Below are positions 28,742 to 37,096 of a DNA stretch of 64,000 nt, one piece after another. The stretch covers positions 868,001-932,000 of the forward strand of contig NZ_VTTM01000001.1 of NCBI RefSeq assembly GCF_008364795.1, given 5' to 3'. The notes beneath the pieces are model-generated. The model was given only the letters and a program-made list of their open reading frames with translations, had not been told where the DNA came from and ran no database searches. The DNA comes from Azospirillum oryzae. GTDB lineage: Bacteria > Pseudomonadota > Alphaproteobacteria > Azospirillales > Azospirillaceae. The stretch's first letter is position 1. Each line of letters starts with the position of its first letter. A program made the position numbers and the translations under genes.

Positions 28742-29661
28742 TGGCCCTGCCCGCGATGCACCTGAAGCCCGCCCGCCCGGAGCATCGGGCCGAGAAGCCG
28801 GCCTGGCTCCGCGCCCGCGCGCCCGGCGGTGCGGCGTTCGAGGACACGCAGTCGCTCGTCCGCCGCCACGGCCTGAACACGGTCTGCGAGGAGGCCGCCT
28901 GCCCCAACATCGGCGAGTGCTGGAGCAAGCGGCACGCCACGGTGATGATCCTGGGCAGCGTGTGCACGCGGGCCTGCGCCTTCTGCAACGTCGCCACCGG
29001 CCGGCCGGACGCGCTCGATCCCCACGAGCCGGACCGGCTGGCCGAGGCGGTGGGCGAACTGGGCCTAGCCCATGTCGTCATCACCTCGGTCGACCGCGAC
29101 GATCTGCCGGACGGCGGTGCGGCTCATTTCGCCCGCTGCATCCGCCGCCTGCGCGACACCGCCCCCAGTACGACGGTGGAGGTGCTGACCCCCGATTTCC
29201 GCAACAAGGCCGGCGCGGTGGAGACGGTGGCAGACGCCCGGCCCGACGTCTACAACCACAATCTGGAAACCGTGCCGCGGCTCTATGCCGATGTGCGGCC
29301 GGGAGCGCGCTATTACGGGTCGTTGCGCCTGCTGGAACGCGTTAAGGACCGCGACCCGACCATCTTCACCAAGTCCGGCATCATGGTCGGGCTGGGCGAG
29401 GAGCCGGCGGAGGTCTTGCAGGTGATGGACGACCTGCGGGCGGCGGGCGTCGATTTCCTGACCATCGGCCAGTATCTCCGCCCCACCCCCAACCACCACC
29501 CGGTCGCCCGCCACGTCACGCCCGAGGAGTTCGAGCGCTACGGTACGGTGGCGCGGGCGAAGGGTTTCCTGATGGTATCGGCGACCCCGCTGACCCGCTC
29601 CTCCCACCATGCCGGGCGCGACTTCGAGGAGTTGCGGCGGCGGGCGGCGACAAAGGGCTGA
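28741..29661 (+). CDS. lipA: Lipoyl synthase
   Basis: The 306-aa radical SAM enzyme inserts two sulfurs into octanoyl groups to make lipoyl cofactor. The auxiliary cluster cysteines C49, C54 and C60 ([12 protein letters not shown]) and the radical SAM cysteines C75, C79 and C82 (CTRACAFC) are both present. The C-terminal serine motif reads RSSHHAG, where most LipA have RSSYHAG. The gene overlaps the butanediol dehydrogenase stop by one base (TGATG), so it is a dedicated member of the aco operon. A second, housekeeping lipA probably exists elsewhere, which is inference. Confidence 0.94.
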   Translation: MALPAMHLKPARPEHRAEKPAWLRARAPGGAAFEDTQSLVRRHGLNTVCEEAACPNIGECWSKRHATVMILGSVCTRACAFCNVATGRPDALDPHEPDRLAEAVGELGLAHVVITSVDRDDLPDGGAAHFARCIRRLRDTAPSTTVEVLTPDFRNKAGAVETVADARPDVYNHNLETVPRLYADVRPGARYYGSLRLLERVKDRDPTIFTKSGIMVGLGEEPAEVLQVMDDLRAAGVDFLTIGQYLRPTPNHHPVARHVTPEEFERYGTVARAKGFLMVSATPLTRSSHHAGRDFEELRRRAATKG

Positions 29662-29666
29662 GCATC

Positions 29667-29710
29667 GCTCTGATCCCGGCGGTTTTCGACGGGACCGCCG
29701 GTATCAGAGC
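29667..29710. terminator. Long hairpin at the convergent ends of lipA and the next gene
   Basis: GCTCTGAT and ATCAGAGC form the outer stem and CCGGCGGT/ACCGCCGG the inner stem, with small bulges. There is no T-run. It overlaps the stop codon of the leftward gene. Confidence 0.5.
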
Positions 29711-30162
29711 GCGCGCTTCGGCCCGACCGCGACCCCGTCCGGCTGCGGCGGCTTCATCAGCTTGCAGTCGCTGACGCAATAGGTCTGCTGCTCGATCCGG
29801 CCACCGCAGGATTTGAAGCAGCCGTCGTAGTCGCTTCCACAGGAAAGACTGCTGGAACAGCTGATTTCCCGCTCGAAATCACTGAGCGTCTTCATCTTCT
29901 TCTTGTTGAAATCCTTCGGCAGTAATTTGAGATAGGCTCGATAATCGGCATGGGCGCGGGTCAGCCCCTCGGCCCGGCAGGTCTGAAGAGCCAGCTCCCT
30001 CGCCGAATCGCAGATGGATTGCGCCTGCTTGCATTGGGCGACACAGAGCTTTCCCGCCTCGCTGACCGGCGAGAAATAGGTCGTCGTCGTCTCGAAACGT
30101 GGGCCGCAACCAGCCATCCCGACCGCCAGCAGGCAGCCGAGCACAATAAAACGCGTCGTCAT
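29704..30162 (-). CDS. Cysteine-rich lipoprotein, function unknown
   Basis: The 152-aa product has a lipoprotein signal (MTTRFIVLGCLLAVGMAGC, lipobox MAGC). Its mature part contains ten further cysteines in pairs (LCVAQC, IC, TC, SC, SC, GC, SC, YC, DC), an even number consistent with five disulfides. The middle is helical and charged. It stands alone, convergent with lipA. The ATG at 30162 starts the signal peptide. No family was recognised. Confidence 0.75.
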   Translation of the reverse strand: MTTRFIVLGCLLAVGMAGCGPRFETTTTYFSPVSEAGKLCVAQCKQAQSICDSARELALQTCRAEGLTRAHADYRAYLKLLPKDFNKKKMKTLSDFEREISCSSSLSCGSDYDGCFKSCGGRIEQQTYCVSDCKLMKPPQPDGVAVGPKRAL

Positions 30163-30338
30163 CGTGGATGCCCCGCCGTGGATTACTTTCAATCGACACG
30201 AACAGGGCGCCGATACAAAATAATCCACGTCATAGGCCGATTTCGCGAGAGCAGCACCTTACCCGGAAATAAGCCACCCAAAAAGCGACAGACAGAAGCG
30301 GATTACAGCTTCCAGGCAGTGCGCAAATCCGCGCTCAG

Positions 30339-30381
30339 GTCAAATGCTGCCTTTGCAGGTAGTCCTCGCTCTGCATCTCCA
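30339..30381. repeat. attL: 43-bp direct repeat, left
   Basis: This is an exact copy of the repeat at 44804-44846. On the minus strand it encodes the end of ZapE (…YLQRQHLT) followed by ACC-TGA, the original chromosomal stop. Homology continues beyond the core for three more bases after one mismatch. Confidence 0.92.
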
Positions 30382-30500
30382 GCAGTAATGCCACCTATTT
30401 CTTGATCTGCTCCGCGGCATGCCCAATCCCGCACCAAGCCTGAAATTTTTTCGACACCTTCGACACTAAATAGCTGCTTTTGCTAGCTGATACTCGATTT

Positions 30501-30630
30501 TGTGACACTTGACAGTCGCCTGACCGTCTCGCCATACTGCGCCCCAAGATGACACCTCTCGCCACAAGCGGAAGCGTGCAGCCAATATCTGGTGTGACAC
30601 CGCCTGTGACACGGAACGACCCGTGTCACA
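30501..30630. repeat. Integrase arm-type repeats, left (TGTGACAC)
   Basis: TGTGACAC occurs at 30501-30508, 30593-30600 and 30605-30612, and inverted at 30623-30630. The same word recurs at the right end (44757-44775). Arm-binding repeats of this kind are usual for P4-type integrases. Confidence 0.65.
30605..30630. promoter_or_regulatory. Inverted repeat before the integrase start
   Basis: TGTGACACGG and CCGTGTCACA form perfect ten-base arms around six bases, ending 23 bases before the integrase ATG. Binding of integrase here could repress its own gene. Confidence 0.55.
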
Positions 30631-30653
30631 GACGGGGGCGTAGGGGGGTGACG

Positions 30654-31991
30654 ATGGGCTTGCTTACCGACACGATGATCCGCAACGCGCGCGCCAAAAC
30701 GGGCGATCGCCTCGTGCTGTCCGATGGCGGTGGTCTGGAACTGCAGGTCACGGCGAAGGGCGTGAAGTCCTGGTATCTCCGTGTGCGGGTCAAGAGCGAG
30801 GATGGTGGGACCGGCCTTCAGCGGCGTATCCCGCTTGGAGCCTATCCTGCCGTGTCGCTGTCCGATGCCCGCATTGAAGCGGCACGCATCCGCTCGGAGG
30901 CGCGGACCGGCCGTGATCCGAAGGCTGCGGCGGCACGCTCCTCCCTGGGGACTGGGAAGCCCAAGACGGTCGCGGCTGCCGCGAAGCTCTACAGCGACCA
31001 TCTTGAAGCCGGCGGTCGGGCCAAGAGCTATGTATCGGAACGCTCCCGCCTCCTGACCCTCTACCTGCTGCCGAAGCTGGGCAAGCTGTCCCCGCAGGAC
31101 GTCGATCGTGCCATGCTCTCGGCCGTCGTCGAGCAGGAGGCAAAGCGCCAGTTGAAGGCCAAGCAGAAGGGGGTCCAAGCTCGCAGGCTGGCCAGCGTCA
31201 TCACGGCGATGTGGCGGTTCCTGGAGGATAAGGGCTGGCTGGTCCGCCGCGGCGAGGCCGATCGCCTGCTGGTATCGGTGGGCGCGGAACAGCCCCGCGA
31301 CCGCGTGCTGTCAGACCAGGAACTCGGTAGTGTCGCCTTCGCCCTCGGCCTGCTGGACGGGAAGACCTTCTACGACCGGCAGGACAACGGCCATCGCCCG
31401 TCCGACAGGGGCACCCTCGACGCAATGGCGCTGGCGCTGCTGCTGGGGCTCCGCGGTGGCGAGGCGACGGCCCTTATGAGCGAGGACGTCGTAGACGATC
31501 CGGAGACCGGGATGACGATTCTGCGGATTGCCTCCCGCGGCGGCAAGACTGCAGCAGCGCGCCGGGACATCCCTCTTCCGCCCTTGGCCCTGAGCATCGT
31601 CCGCCGCCGTCAGAAACAGGCGAAGCACGGTCAGCTTTTCCCAACACCGAGCGGGAAGTCCGTCGACCGCCTGACGGTAAGCGGGTTGGGCTACGCCGCG
31701 TCGCAGCTGGCCGACAAGCTGGGCCATCGCGATGCGGAAGGGCGCAAGTGGACGACGCATGATCTGCGCCGAACGTTGGCCAGCATCCTGGGTGAGCGCG
31801 ATGTCGTTGAGGCGGTTCAGAAGCGCATCCTCGGCCATGCAGGCGCCGATGTGACCAGCCGCGTCTATGACCGCAGCCGCCGGCAAAAGCAGATGCTTGA
31901 AGCGCTTACGACCGCCGAGACATGGATCCTGGAAAGGGCACGGGTAGCGGCGAAGGCGACGGACAAGGTGGTCGCGCTGACCGGGCGGTAA
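30654..31991 (+). CDS. Tyrosine recombinase / P4-type integrase
   Basis: The 445-aa integrase has the N-terminal arm-binding domain of P4-type integrases (LTDTMIRNARA...LVLSDGGGLELQV..RRIPLGAYPAVSLSDAR). A core-binding domain spans about 105-210 and the catalytic domain follows. The active-site set is visible: Arg in LLLGLRGGE (about 266), H-x-x-R in THDLRRT (about 369-374), LGHAG (about 393) and Tyr in SRVYDRS (about 404). The ATG at 30654 was chosen because it starts the conserved arm domain; the in-frame upstream stretch covers the repeat cluster. It is transcribed inward from attL, opposite to all other element genes. Confidence 0.95.
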   Translation: MGLLTDTMIRNARAKTGDRLVLSDGGGLELQVTAKGVKSWYLRVRVKSEDGGTGLQRRIPLGAYPAVSLSDARIEAARIRSEARTGRDPKAAAARSSLGTGKPKTVAAAAKLYSDHLEAGGRAKSYVSERSRLLTLYLLPKLGKLSPQDVDRAMLSAVVEQEAKRQLKAKQKGVQARRLASVITAMWRFLEDKGWLVRRGEADRLLVSVGAEQPRDRVLSDQELGSVAFALGLLDGKTFYDRQDNGHRPSDRGTLDAMALALLLGLRGGEATALMSEDVVDDPETGMTILRIASRGGKTAAARRDIPLPPLALSIVRRRQKQAKHGQLFPTPSGKSVDRLTVSGLGYAASQLADKLGHRDAEGRKWTTHDLRRTLASILGERDVVEAVQKRILGHAGADVTSRVYDRSRRQKQMLEALTTAETWILERARVAAKATDKVVALTGR

Positions 31992-32348
31992 GGGGGAATT
32001 GCGGGGCCATAAACGGCAGCGGACTTACAGGGCCGCGAAGCTATGGCTGTCCCGTCAGGGACCTGCCGCCGGCTTTGTCGGCCAACCGACCGGTGCAGTT
32101 GCGCATCCGGCCAAAAATAACGTTAATTCAGTGTTGTTTTGGTGAAATTCCAGAGCAGCTTTTAGGTGGTTCCTGCTGTTGGATGCCAGTCCGATGCAGG
32201 TCCCATCTGGGTAACGACAAGACGACACCCCTTAGGGTGCTGTCGTCGTGTCGTCTATCCCTCCGCTGGAAGACGGCGGGACGACATCACGACAACTGGA
32301 CATTCTTCGCGTCTTGTCCTGATGTCCGTTACTACGACTGAAGATGAC
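31992..32348. other. 357-bp convergent region between integrase and primase genes
   Basis: It contains the long hairpin at 32214-32254 and several copies of ACGACA/TGTCGT. Local composition is mixed and no ribosome site or gene was recognised. It could hold terminators or a replication origin of the excised form. Confidence 0.5.
32214..32254. repeat. 41-bp hairpin built of ACGACA/TGTCGT repeats
   Basis: The arms ACGACA-a-GACGACA and TGTCGTC-g-TGTCGT pair around CCCTTAGGG. A further copy (GACGACATCACGACA) follows at about 32281. There is no T-run, so either a structural terminator or an origin-type repeat is possible. Confidence 0.5.
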
Positions 32349-34580
32349 CTAAACCGACAGCTCTTCCGGATTGCAGAGCCAGATACGATCGCTGCCGGTA
32401 GCAGCCAAAGCTGCCTTACGCAACTCCGCAACTACGCGCTGCCCCTGCTTAAGTTCCGTGTCCTTACGCTCCGCACCGATCACCCCCTGAGACTTCAACA
32501 TCTCGTAGAAGTCAGCGATCCGGACGCTGGGCACCGGCGCAACTCCCCGGCTCGTCACAATGATTCCCTTATCGAACAAGACATTCCGGAGTGCCTGCAA
32601 TTTCAGCGCGAGGTCGGTCTTCTTCTTCCGACTGCTGGCTGCGCCCTGATGGTCGCACGGCTCGACGACACAGCTCGTGACCGCCTCCCCGTGGCGGTTA
32701 ATTCCCAGCTCGATCGTCTTCAAACCGTAGCCGAACGGCACGGGGATCGGGAGGTCGCGCTGCTTGGTCACCGTGATCGCCCCACCCTTCGCGCTTTCGG
32801 AGCGGGCAATCTCGATCATCGTATCCGTGGCGGCCCGGAGAAGAGAGTGGCCTCGGGCGCCCTTGGCCGGATCCTTACCGCAATGGTGGATGAGCAACAG
32901 GTGCGTGCCCGTCTCATCGCGGATGCGCCCCACATTATTGACCAGCGCCCCCATGTCGTCGCTGGCGTTCTCGTTCCCGCCGGCCAGCGCACGGGAGAGG
33001 GTATCGATCACGACCAGCTTAACCGGCTCGCCCAAGACGGCCGCTTCGTCCTGAATGAGGGCGATCAGATCATCGACATCGGCCTCAGGGTCCAGCAGGT
33101 TCACCGAGCTGGGCACCAAGCTGAAAGGCACCTCAAGTTCCGGCGCGAGGTTGTGATAGCGCTTGAACGCCTCGATGCGGTTGAGGGCGCCGCTGCCGCC
33201 TTCGGCCGCGACGTAGATCACCCCTCCTTTCTCGACCCGTCGCCCATGCCAGGGCCAGCCTAGCGCGACATGAAGGGCCATATCGAGGACGACGAAGGTC
33301 TTGCCCACATTGGAGTCGCCGTAGAAGACCGACAAGGCGGTCGTCGTCAGCAGCCCCTGCACAAAGTCATCGGTGTCGATGCGGGCATGCAGCTCCGAAA
33401 ACCGGAACCGCGTCAGCTTCGTGTTCCGCGCCCCTTCCAGATTGGAAGGAGGCGCCATGCCCGCTTCTTCGGCGGTCGGCACGAACGGCACCGCCGCCGC
33501 CAGACCGCGCCGCACGCCATCCGCACCATCCCGCACATGGATGTCCAGCCAGTCGACCTTCTCGCCAGCGCCGCCCGGCAGGGCGATGCTGACCGGCACA
33601 CGATCGCGCAAGGACAGGCCGAGCTTGCGGGCAGCCATCTCTCCGCGGTGGCTGGGCCGCTTGCCCGGCGCAGCCCCGTCGTCGCGGTCGGCGGCCACCG
33701 TGACCAGCTTGGTCGCCGGCCACGGCCGGAACGCTTCCATGCCGCCGGCCGAGATGGCCGCCACAACAGCGACATGGCCGATACCGACAGCCGGCGTCAT
33801 GGCGTAGGCGATCGCGGCGCCGGTTTCGATCCCCTCGCACACGTAGACGTGCTCGGCGCCCTTCGCATCGCCCCAGACGACGCCACAGCCGGAGGTGCTG
33901 GCCGAGCCTTCCGGCACGCGGACCGACTTCTTCGAATCGCGCCCGTCCAAGTCGGCCTTTCCGCGCCCGCCGTCGGCGAGGTAGATGCGCATCGCGTGGA
34001 CGCGGCCATCAGCGGCGACGGTTTCGTAGATCGCGCAGGGCGGCTGGGCCACGAGGACGGGCTTAGCGCTGCCGACGGGCGGCGGGTCGTAGTAGCCCAG
34101 CGCCTTGTGGCCGGCGAACCGCGTGGAGGGCATCAGGACGTCGCCGGCCGGCACATGGAGGCGGTGCGCCAGATAGGTCAACGGCAAGCTGTCGTCACGG
34201 TTGCCGTCCGGCGGGGCGAGGAGGTCCTCAACGCGGCGGCGATGGGTGCCCTGACGGTCGGACTTCCCCCGGATGAGGTCGGAGCGGCCGATGGCTTCGG
34301 CGACGAAGTGCTTGGCGGCTTCGAAGTCGACACCGTTCATGCCCTGCACCACGTCGAAGATGTCGTGGGCGGTGCGGCAGGAGCAGAACGCCTTCGCCTG
34401 CTGGTCATCCCAGCGGAAATCATTCTTGCCGCCGTGGTCCGGGTAGGGGCAGTCGATGTGCGAGCCACGCCCGGCTTGCCAGTTGATGCGGAGAGCGGCC
34501 AGGACGGCGTGCTCGTGATGCAAAACGGCCGCCTTGATGGCGGCCGTCTCGATGAAGTTGTGGGAAGCCTCGTGGCTCAT
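32349..34580 (-). CDS. Primase-helicase of the element (zinc finger, Toprim, RepA-type ATPase)
   Basis: The 743-aa protein has a CHC2-like zinc finger (C44, H49, C66, C68), a Toprim-like domain (VCEGIETG near 247-254; AADRDDG near 296-302) and a RepA/RecA-type ATPase domain. The ATPase Walker A is GDSNVGKT (421-428), and Walker B-like LVVIDTLSRA and LLIHHCGKD follow. The last 110 residues include a winged-helix-like region. Such proteins replicate P4-like satellites and plasmids after excision. It overlaps the small upstream gene by four bases (ATGA). Origin repeats were not identified with certainty. Confidence 0.9.
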   Translation of the reverse strand: MSHEASHNFIETAAIKAAVLHHEHAVLAALRINWQAGRGSHIDCPYPDHGGKNDFRWDDQQAKAFCSCRTAHDIFDVVQGMNGVDFEAAKHFVAEAIGRSDLIRGKSDRQGTHRRRVEDLLAPPDGNRDDSLPLTYLAHRLHVPAGDVLMPSTRFAGHKALGYYDPPPVGSAKPVLVAQPPCAIYETVAADGRVHAMRIYLADGGRGKADLDGRDSKKSVRVPEGSASTSGCGVVWGDAKGAEHVYVCEGIETGAAIAYAMTPAVGIGHVAVVAAISAGGMEAFRPWPATKLVTVAADRDDGAAPGKRPSHRGEMAARKLGLSLRDRVPVSIALPGGAGEKVDWLDIHVRDGADGVRRGLAAAVPFVPTAEEAGMAPPSNLEGARNTKLTRFRFSELHARIDTDDFVQGLLTTTALSVFYGDSNVGKTFVVLDMALHVALGWPWHGRRVEKGGVIYVAAEGGSGALNRIEAFKRYHNLAPELEVPFSLVPSSVNLLDPEADVDDLIALIQDEAAVLGEPVKLVVIDTLSRALAGGNENASDDMGALVNNVGRIRDETGTHLLLIHHCGKDPAKGARGHSLLRAATDTMIEIARSESAKGGAITVTKQRDLPIPVPFGYGLKTIELGINRHGEAVTSCVVEPCDHQGAASSRKKKTDLALKLQALRNVLFDKGIIVTSRGVAPVPSVRIADFYEMLKSQGVIGAERKDTELKQGQRVVAELRKAALAATGSDRIWLCNPEELSV

Positions 34581-34846
34581 TTGGCGAAATCCCGAGCGTA
34601 GGCGGCATCGGATTTCAGGAGCGCCAGTTCGAAATGGGTCAACTCTTCCGGGAAGGGCTTCCCCACATCTTCCAGCAGCTGGTAGCGCTTACGGACCCAG
34701 ACGGTCGTATGCATACGGACCTCGCTCTCGGCCCAGCCCTGGCCGGCCGGGCGCGACGACGGGTGGCTCATCTTGCCGTTGATGATCACGTCGTCGTTAT
34801 CGGTGGTCTTGAATTCCCACACGGCGACGAAAGCCTGAGAGGTCAT
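34577..34846 (-). CDS. Small element protein, function unknown
   Basis: The 89-aa protein (MTSQAFVAVWEFKTTDNDD...) has a beta-rich N-terminus and a helical C-terminus and no recognised domain. Its ATG overlaps the AlpA-like gene stop by one base (TGATG), and its stop overlaps the primase start by four, so it is coupled to both. A GTG one codon earlier is possible. A role in replication control is suggested only by position. Confidence 0.7.
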   Translation of the reverse strand: MTSQAFVAVWEFKTTDNDDVIINGKMSHPSSRPAGQGWAESEVRMHTTVWVRKRYQLLEDVGKPFPEELTHFELALLKSDAAYARDFAK

Positions 34847-35058
34847 CACGCGCCCTCCCCACGGAAGGCCGCCACGCCGCCCTGGCGGCAGCGCTTGGTC
34901 CAGGACTTGATGTCCGAGGTGGCATAGATGATCCGGCGGGAGGCGACGCGGAGGAAGGCCGGGCCGTTGCCCTCGGTGCGGAAGCGCTGGAGGGTGCGGC
35001 GCGACAGGCCGAGCAGCTTGGCCGCCTCCTCCTCGTTCATGTAGATCTTGGTGTTCAT
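34846..35058 (-). CDS. AlpA/excisionase-type DNA-binding protein
   Basis: The 70-aa protein is a MerR-like helix-turn-helix of the AlpA/HTH_17 type: MNEEEAAKLLGLSRRTLQRFRTEG, then FLRVASRRIIYATSDIKSW. In P4-like elements such proteins control integrase expression or act as excisionase. It heads the leftward replication operon. AGGAA lies seven bases before the ATG and within an inverted repeat. Confidence 0.88.
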   Translation of the reverse strand: MNTKIYMNEEEAAKLLGLSRRTLQRFRTEGNGPAFLRVASRRIIYATSDIKSWTKRCRQGGVAAFRGEGA

Positions 35059-35063
35059 GGAAC

Positions 35064-35099
35064 TTCCTGTCTCATTGAGGTCGCCAATTGCGACAGGAA
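35064..35099. promoter_or_regulatory. Nested inverted repeat in the AlpA-like gene leader
   Basis: TTCCTGTC and GACAGGAA are eight-base arms 20 bases apart, with an inner GTCGC/GCGAC pair. On the minus strand the left arm contains AGGAA, the ribosome site. It could be an operator for AlpA or a translational switch. Confidence 0.5.
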
Positions 35100-35129
35100 T
35101 GATTTACCGGCGCCTCCTGGCGGCCGGAC

Positions 35130-35168
35130 GGGGAGTTAATTCCCCGATTTTGAAGCCATTAACTCCCC
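35130..35168. terminator. Eleven-base inverted repeat at the end of the 235-aa gene
   Basis: GGGGAGTTAAT and ATTAACTCCCC flank 17 bases. On the minus strand the first arm begins at the stop codon of the upstream gene. No T-run follows; an operator role is also possible. Confidence 0.45.
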
Positions 35169-35875
35169 TACCGGGCTGATTTCGCCAGATCTTCCAGCGC
35201 ATTCTTGACTTTGCCGCCCAACTGAACCCCATCGTAGCCGGCCAACAGTGGCACCGTCTCCGCGATGAAGCGTACAAACGGGCCATCACGGTCGTTGGAA
35301 TCGGGTATGGAACTGGTCCCCGCCTTCTGCCCCGGCAACAACTGCGCCCAGGTCTCCGCCATGCAATGGACGAGCATGAGGAACCTGTGATCCGGCTTGC
35401 GGCCCTTCTGCGCTGCTTCTTGGGCCAACACGTCGATGGCACCGGCCATAGGGGCTTGGAGGTCACTTAGCGCCTCGATCGCGGTACGCAGATATGAGGC
35501 AGACCGGCTTGGTGCGCTCACGTCATCCGCGGCGCTGTCATCATCCTCCGCCTGCGACCGTTCCGCCAACTCGACCCGATGCAGGGCCATCGAGTTTTGC
35601 ATTTCGCACAGCAGCGGGAGCAGCTTTTTAATCAGTTCGGCCACTTCCGTAAGGCGCTTGCGGTCGTGGGCGCTGCGATCTTCCTGCGAGGTTCTGTAGG
35701 CGTTGATCGCCTCGCCGACGCCCTTGGCCATCATGTCCTTCTCCACAGCCGTCAGCGACTCGCCCTTCGCCGCGGCGACAACGGCTTCGCATCCGGCGAT
35801 GACCTTGTCCCACGCGCGACCCTGCTGGTCATGGCTGCCCCCGCCCGCAGCTTGGTCGTCTGGTCGTGTCGCCAT
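35168..35875 (-). CDS. Hypothetical helical protein of the element
   Basis: The 235-aa acidic protein is nearly all helix, with a heptad-like region around residues 60-125 (LTEVAELIKKLLPLLCEMQNSMALHRVELAERS). A low-complexity acidic patch (EDDDSAADD) follows. There is no signal peptide or membrane span. The ATG at 35875 was chosen as the first start without the Arg/Trp-rich extension. It lies between the Mrr-like gene and the AlpA operon on the same strand. No family was recognised. Confidence 0.65.
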   Translation of the reverse strand: MATRPDDQAAGGGSHDQQGRAWDKVIAGCEAVVAAAKGESLTAVEKDMMAKGVGEAINAYRTSQEDRSAHDRKRLTEVAELIKKLLPLLCEMQNSMALHRVELAERSQAEDDDSAADDVSAPSRSASYLRTAIEALSDLQAPMAGAIDVLAQEAAQKGRKPDHRFLMLVHCMAETWAQLLPGQKAGTSSIPDSNDRDGPFVRFIAETVPLLAGYDGVQLGGKVKNALEDLAKSAR

Positions 35876-35989
35876 TCCCCATACCTCGCATGTTGCACGC
35901 CGCCGGCTCCACGAAGGCTGACCGGCGAGGGGCAAACATATCGGCGTATGCGACGGCGGGACAAGCGGGAGGCGGCGTCGGGCAGACGC

Positions 35990-37039
35990 CTATGCCGGCC
36001 AGTACAGGCGCTTCAAGGGCAGCAAGCGCTTGGAGTCGACATCCAGTCCGTCGTAATGCTCCAGCGCCAGGGCGACGAGGTCGTCGAGGTCCAGCAGCGA
36101 CAAGGGGATGGGCGCCCGGTCGGCCTCGTACTTGGCGTCGCGGGCGAAGCCGCCGGTGGAGACGTAAAGGCCGCGGTCGCCGGGGCGCCGGCCGCCGAGG
36201 AAGGAGCGCACGGACGGTGCACCGATGGGGCCGGAGCGGTGCTTGACCTCGACGAAGATGCGGGGGTCCTCCAGCCCCAGCCCGTCGGGCGAGGCGAAGA
36301 TGTCGCGGCCACGGTCGGGGCCAACCGGCGACACGCGCGTCTTGTAGCCCATCGCCCGCAGCAGGCCGGCAACGAACAACTCCATGTCGCGCGGGCTGAG
36401 CTTCACCAGCCGGTCCTTGATGAACTCCAGCGCCTTCGCTTCCAGATCCTCGAACAGGTCCTGCTCGGCCGCGGCCTCCGCCGTCGGGTCGGCGATAGTG
36501 ACGACATCGAGGTCGGCACCGTCCTGCACGGCACCACCCGCCTGCTTGGCCGCCGGAGCGTCCGGGCCGGCCAGCGCGGTGTCGATTTCGGCGGCCGTCT
36601 CCGCCGGCACCTGGAAGACAGTGGTCACCGATCCCAGCGAGTTCTTGGCGGAGACGCCCAGCACATCCCGCGGAACCGACCCGCCCCAGGTCACCGGCCG
36701 GACATTGGGGTAATCGGGGTCGAAGGTCGGCTCATGGGCGTAGGGTCCGGTCACGGTGCCGACATGATAGACGCGACCGTCGGGGTCATAGGAGATGACG
36801 CGGTCGCCGACCTGGATGTCGCTGCGGAAGCGGTGGAGCTGGCCGGCATTGTTGCCGACCTCATAGACGTTCCAGTCCGGCCAGCGGGTCCGCACCAGCG
36901 CCACCATTGCCGGCCGGTCGGCAACTGCCGCCAGCGAACCGAGTTCGGCCCAGCCGATGGCAACCCGCCCGGCGGTGCGGAAGCGGTCGATCAGCGCACC
37001 GCGCTTTCCGGCGCGGACCATCCAGGTCTTGGGAGGCAT
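35990..37039 (-). CDS. Mrr-like restriction endonuclease with N-terminal Mrr_N-type domain
   Basis: The 349-aa protein has an N-terminal domain typical of restriction system proteins (WMVRAGKRGALIDRF...VAIGWAELG; VGDRVISYDPDGRVYHVG). The C-terminal Mrr-type nuclease domain spans about 215-330: DMELFVAGLLRAMGYKTRVSPVGPDRGRDIF, then FVEVKHR, giving the D...ExK catalytic set, and a Q/S-x-GG-like GLYVSTGGFA. Mrr-type enzymes cut modified or foreign DNA. It lies 57 bases downstream of hsdS on the same strand and could act as a second layer after the type I system. The start at 37039 was chosen before MPPKTWMVRAG; an ATG at 37066 is possible. Confidence 0.87.
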   Translation of the reverse strand: MPPKTWMVRAGKRGALIDRFRTAGRVAIGWAELGSLAAVADRPAMVALVRTRWPDWNVYEVGNNAGQLHRFRSDIQVGDRVISYDPDGRVYHVGTVTGPYAHEPTFDPDYPNVRPVTWGGSVPRDVLGVSAKNSLGSVTTVFQVPAETAAEIDTALAGPDAPAAKQAGGAVQDGADLDVVTIADPTAEAAAEQDLFEDLEAKALEFIKDRLVKLSPRDMELFVAGLLRAMGYKTRVSPVGPDRGRDIFASPDGLGLEDPRIFVEVKHRSGPIGAPSVRSFLGGRRPGDRGLYVSTGGFARDAKYEADRAPIPLSLLDLDDLVALALEHYDGLDVDSKRLLPLKRLYWPA

Positions 37040-37096
37040 GCGGGGGCTCTTGCAGACGGGAGACATGACGGGATGCGCAGGACGGGCGGGATACGG

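Larger units (their letters stand above)
30163..30653. other. 491-bp region holding the left end of the integrated element
   Basis: The first 176 bases are chromosomal downstream sequence, with the original zapE stop at about 30336. Then come the attL core (30339-30381), about 120 bases of AT-richer element DNA, and the cluster of TGTGACAC repeats (30501-30630) before the integrase gene. No gene was seen. Confidence 0.65.

Noticed and set aside
30339-30381. Truncated zapE pseudogene at the left end
   Set aside because: Only 43 bases (plus three after a mismatch) match zapE; this is an integration core, not a gene remnant.
30163-30653. tRNA gene as integration target
   Set aside because: No cloverleaf-forming sequence was seen at either border; the repeats match zapE codons instead.
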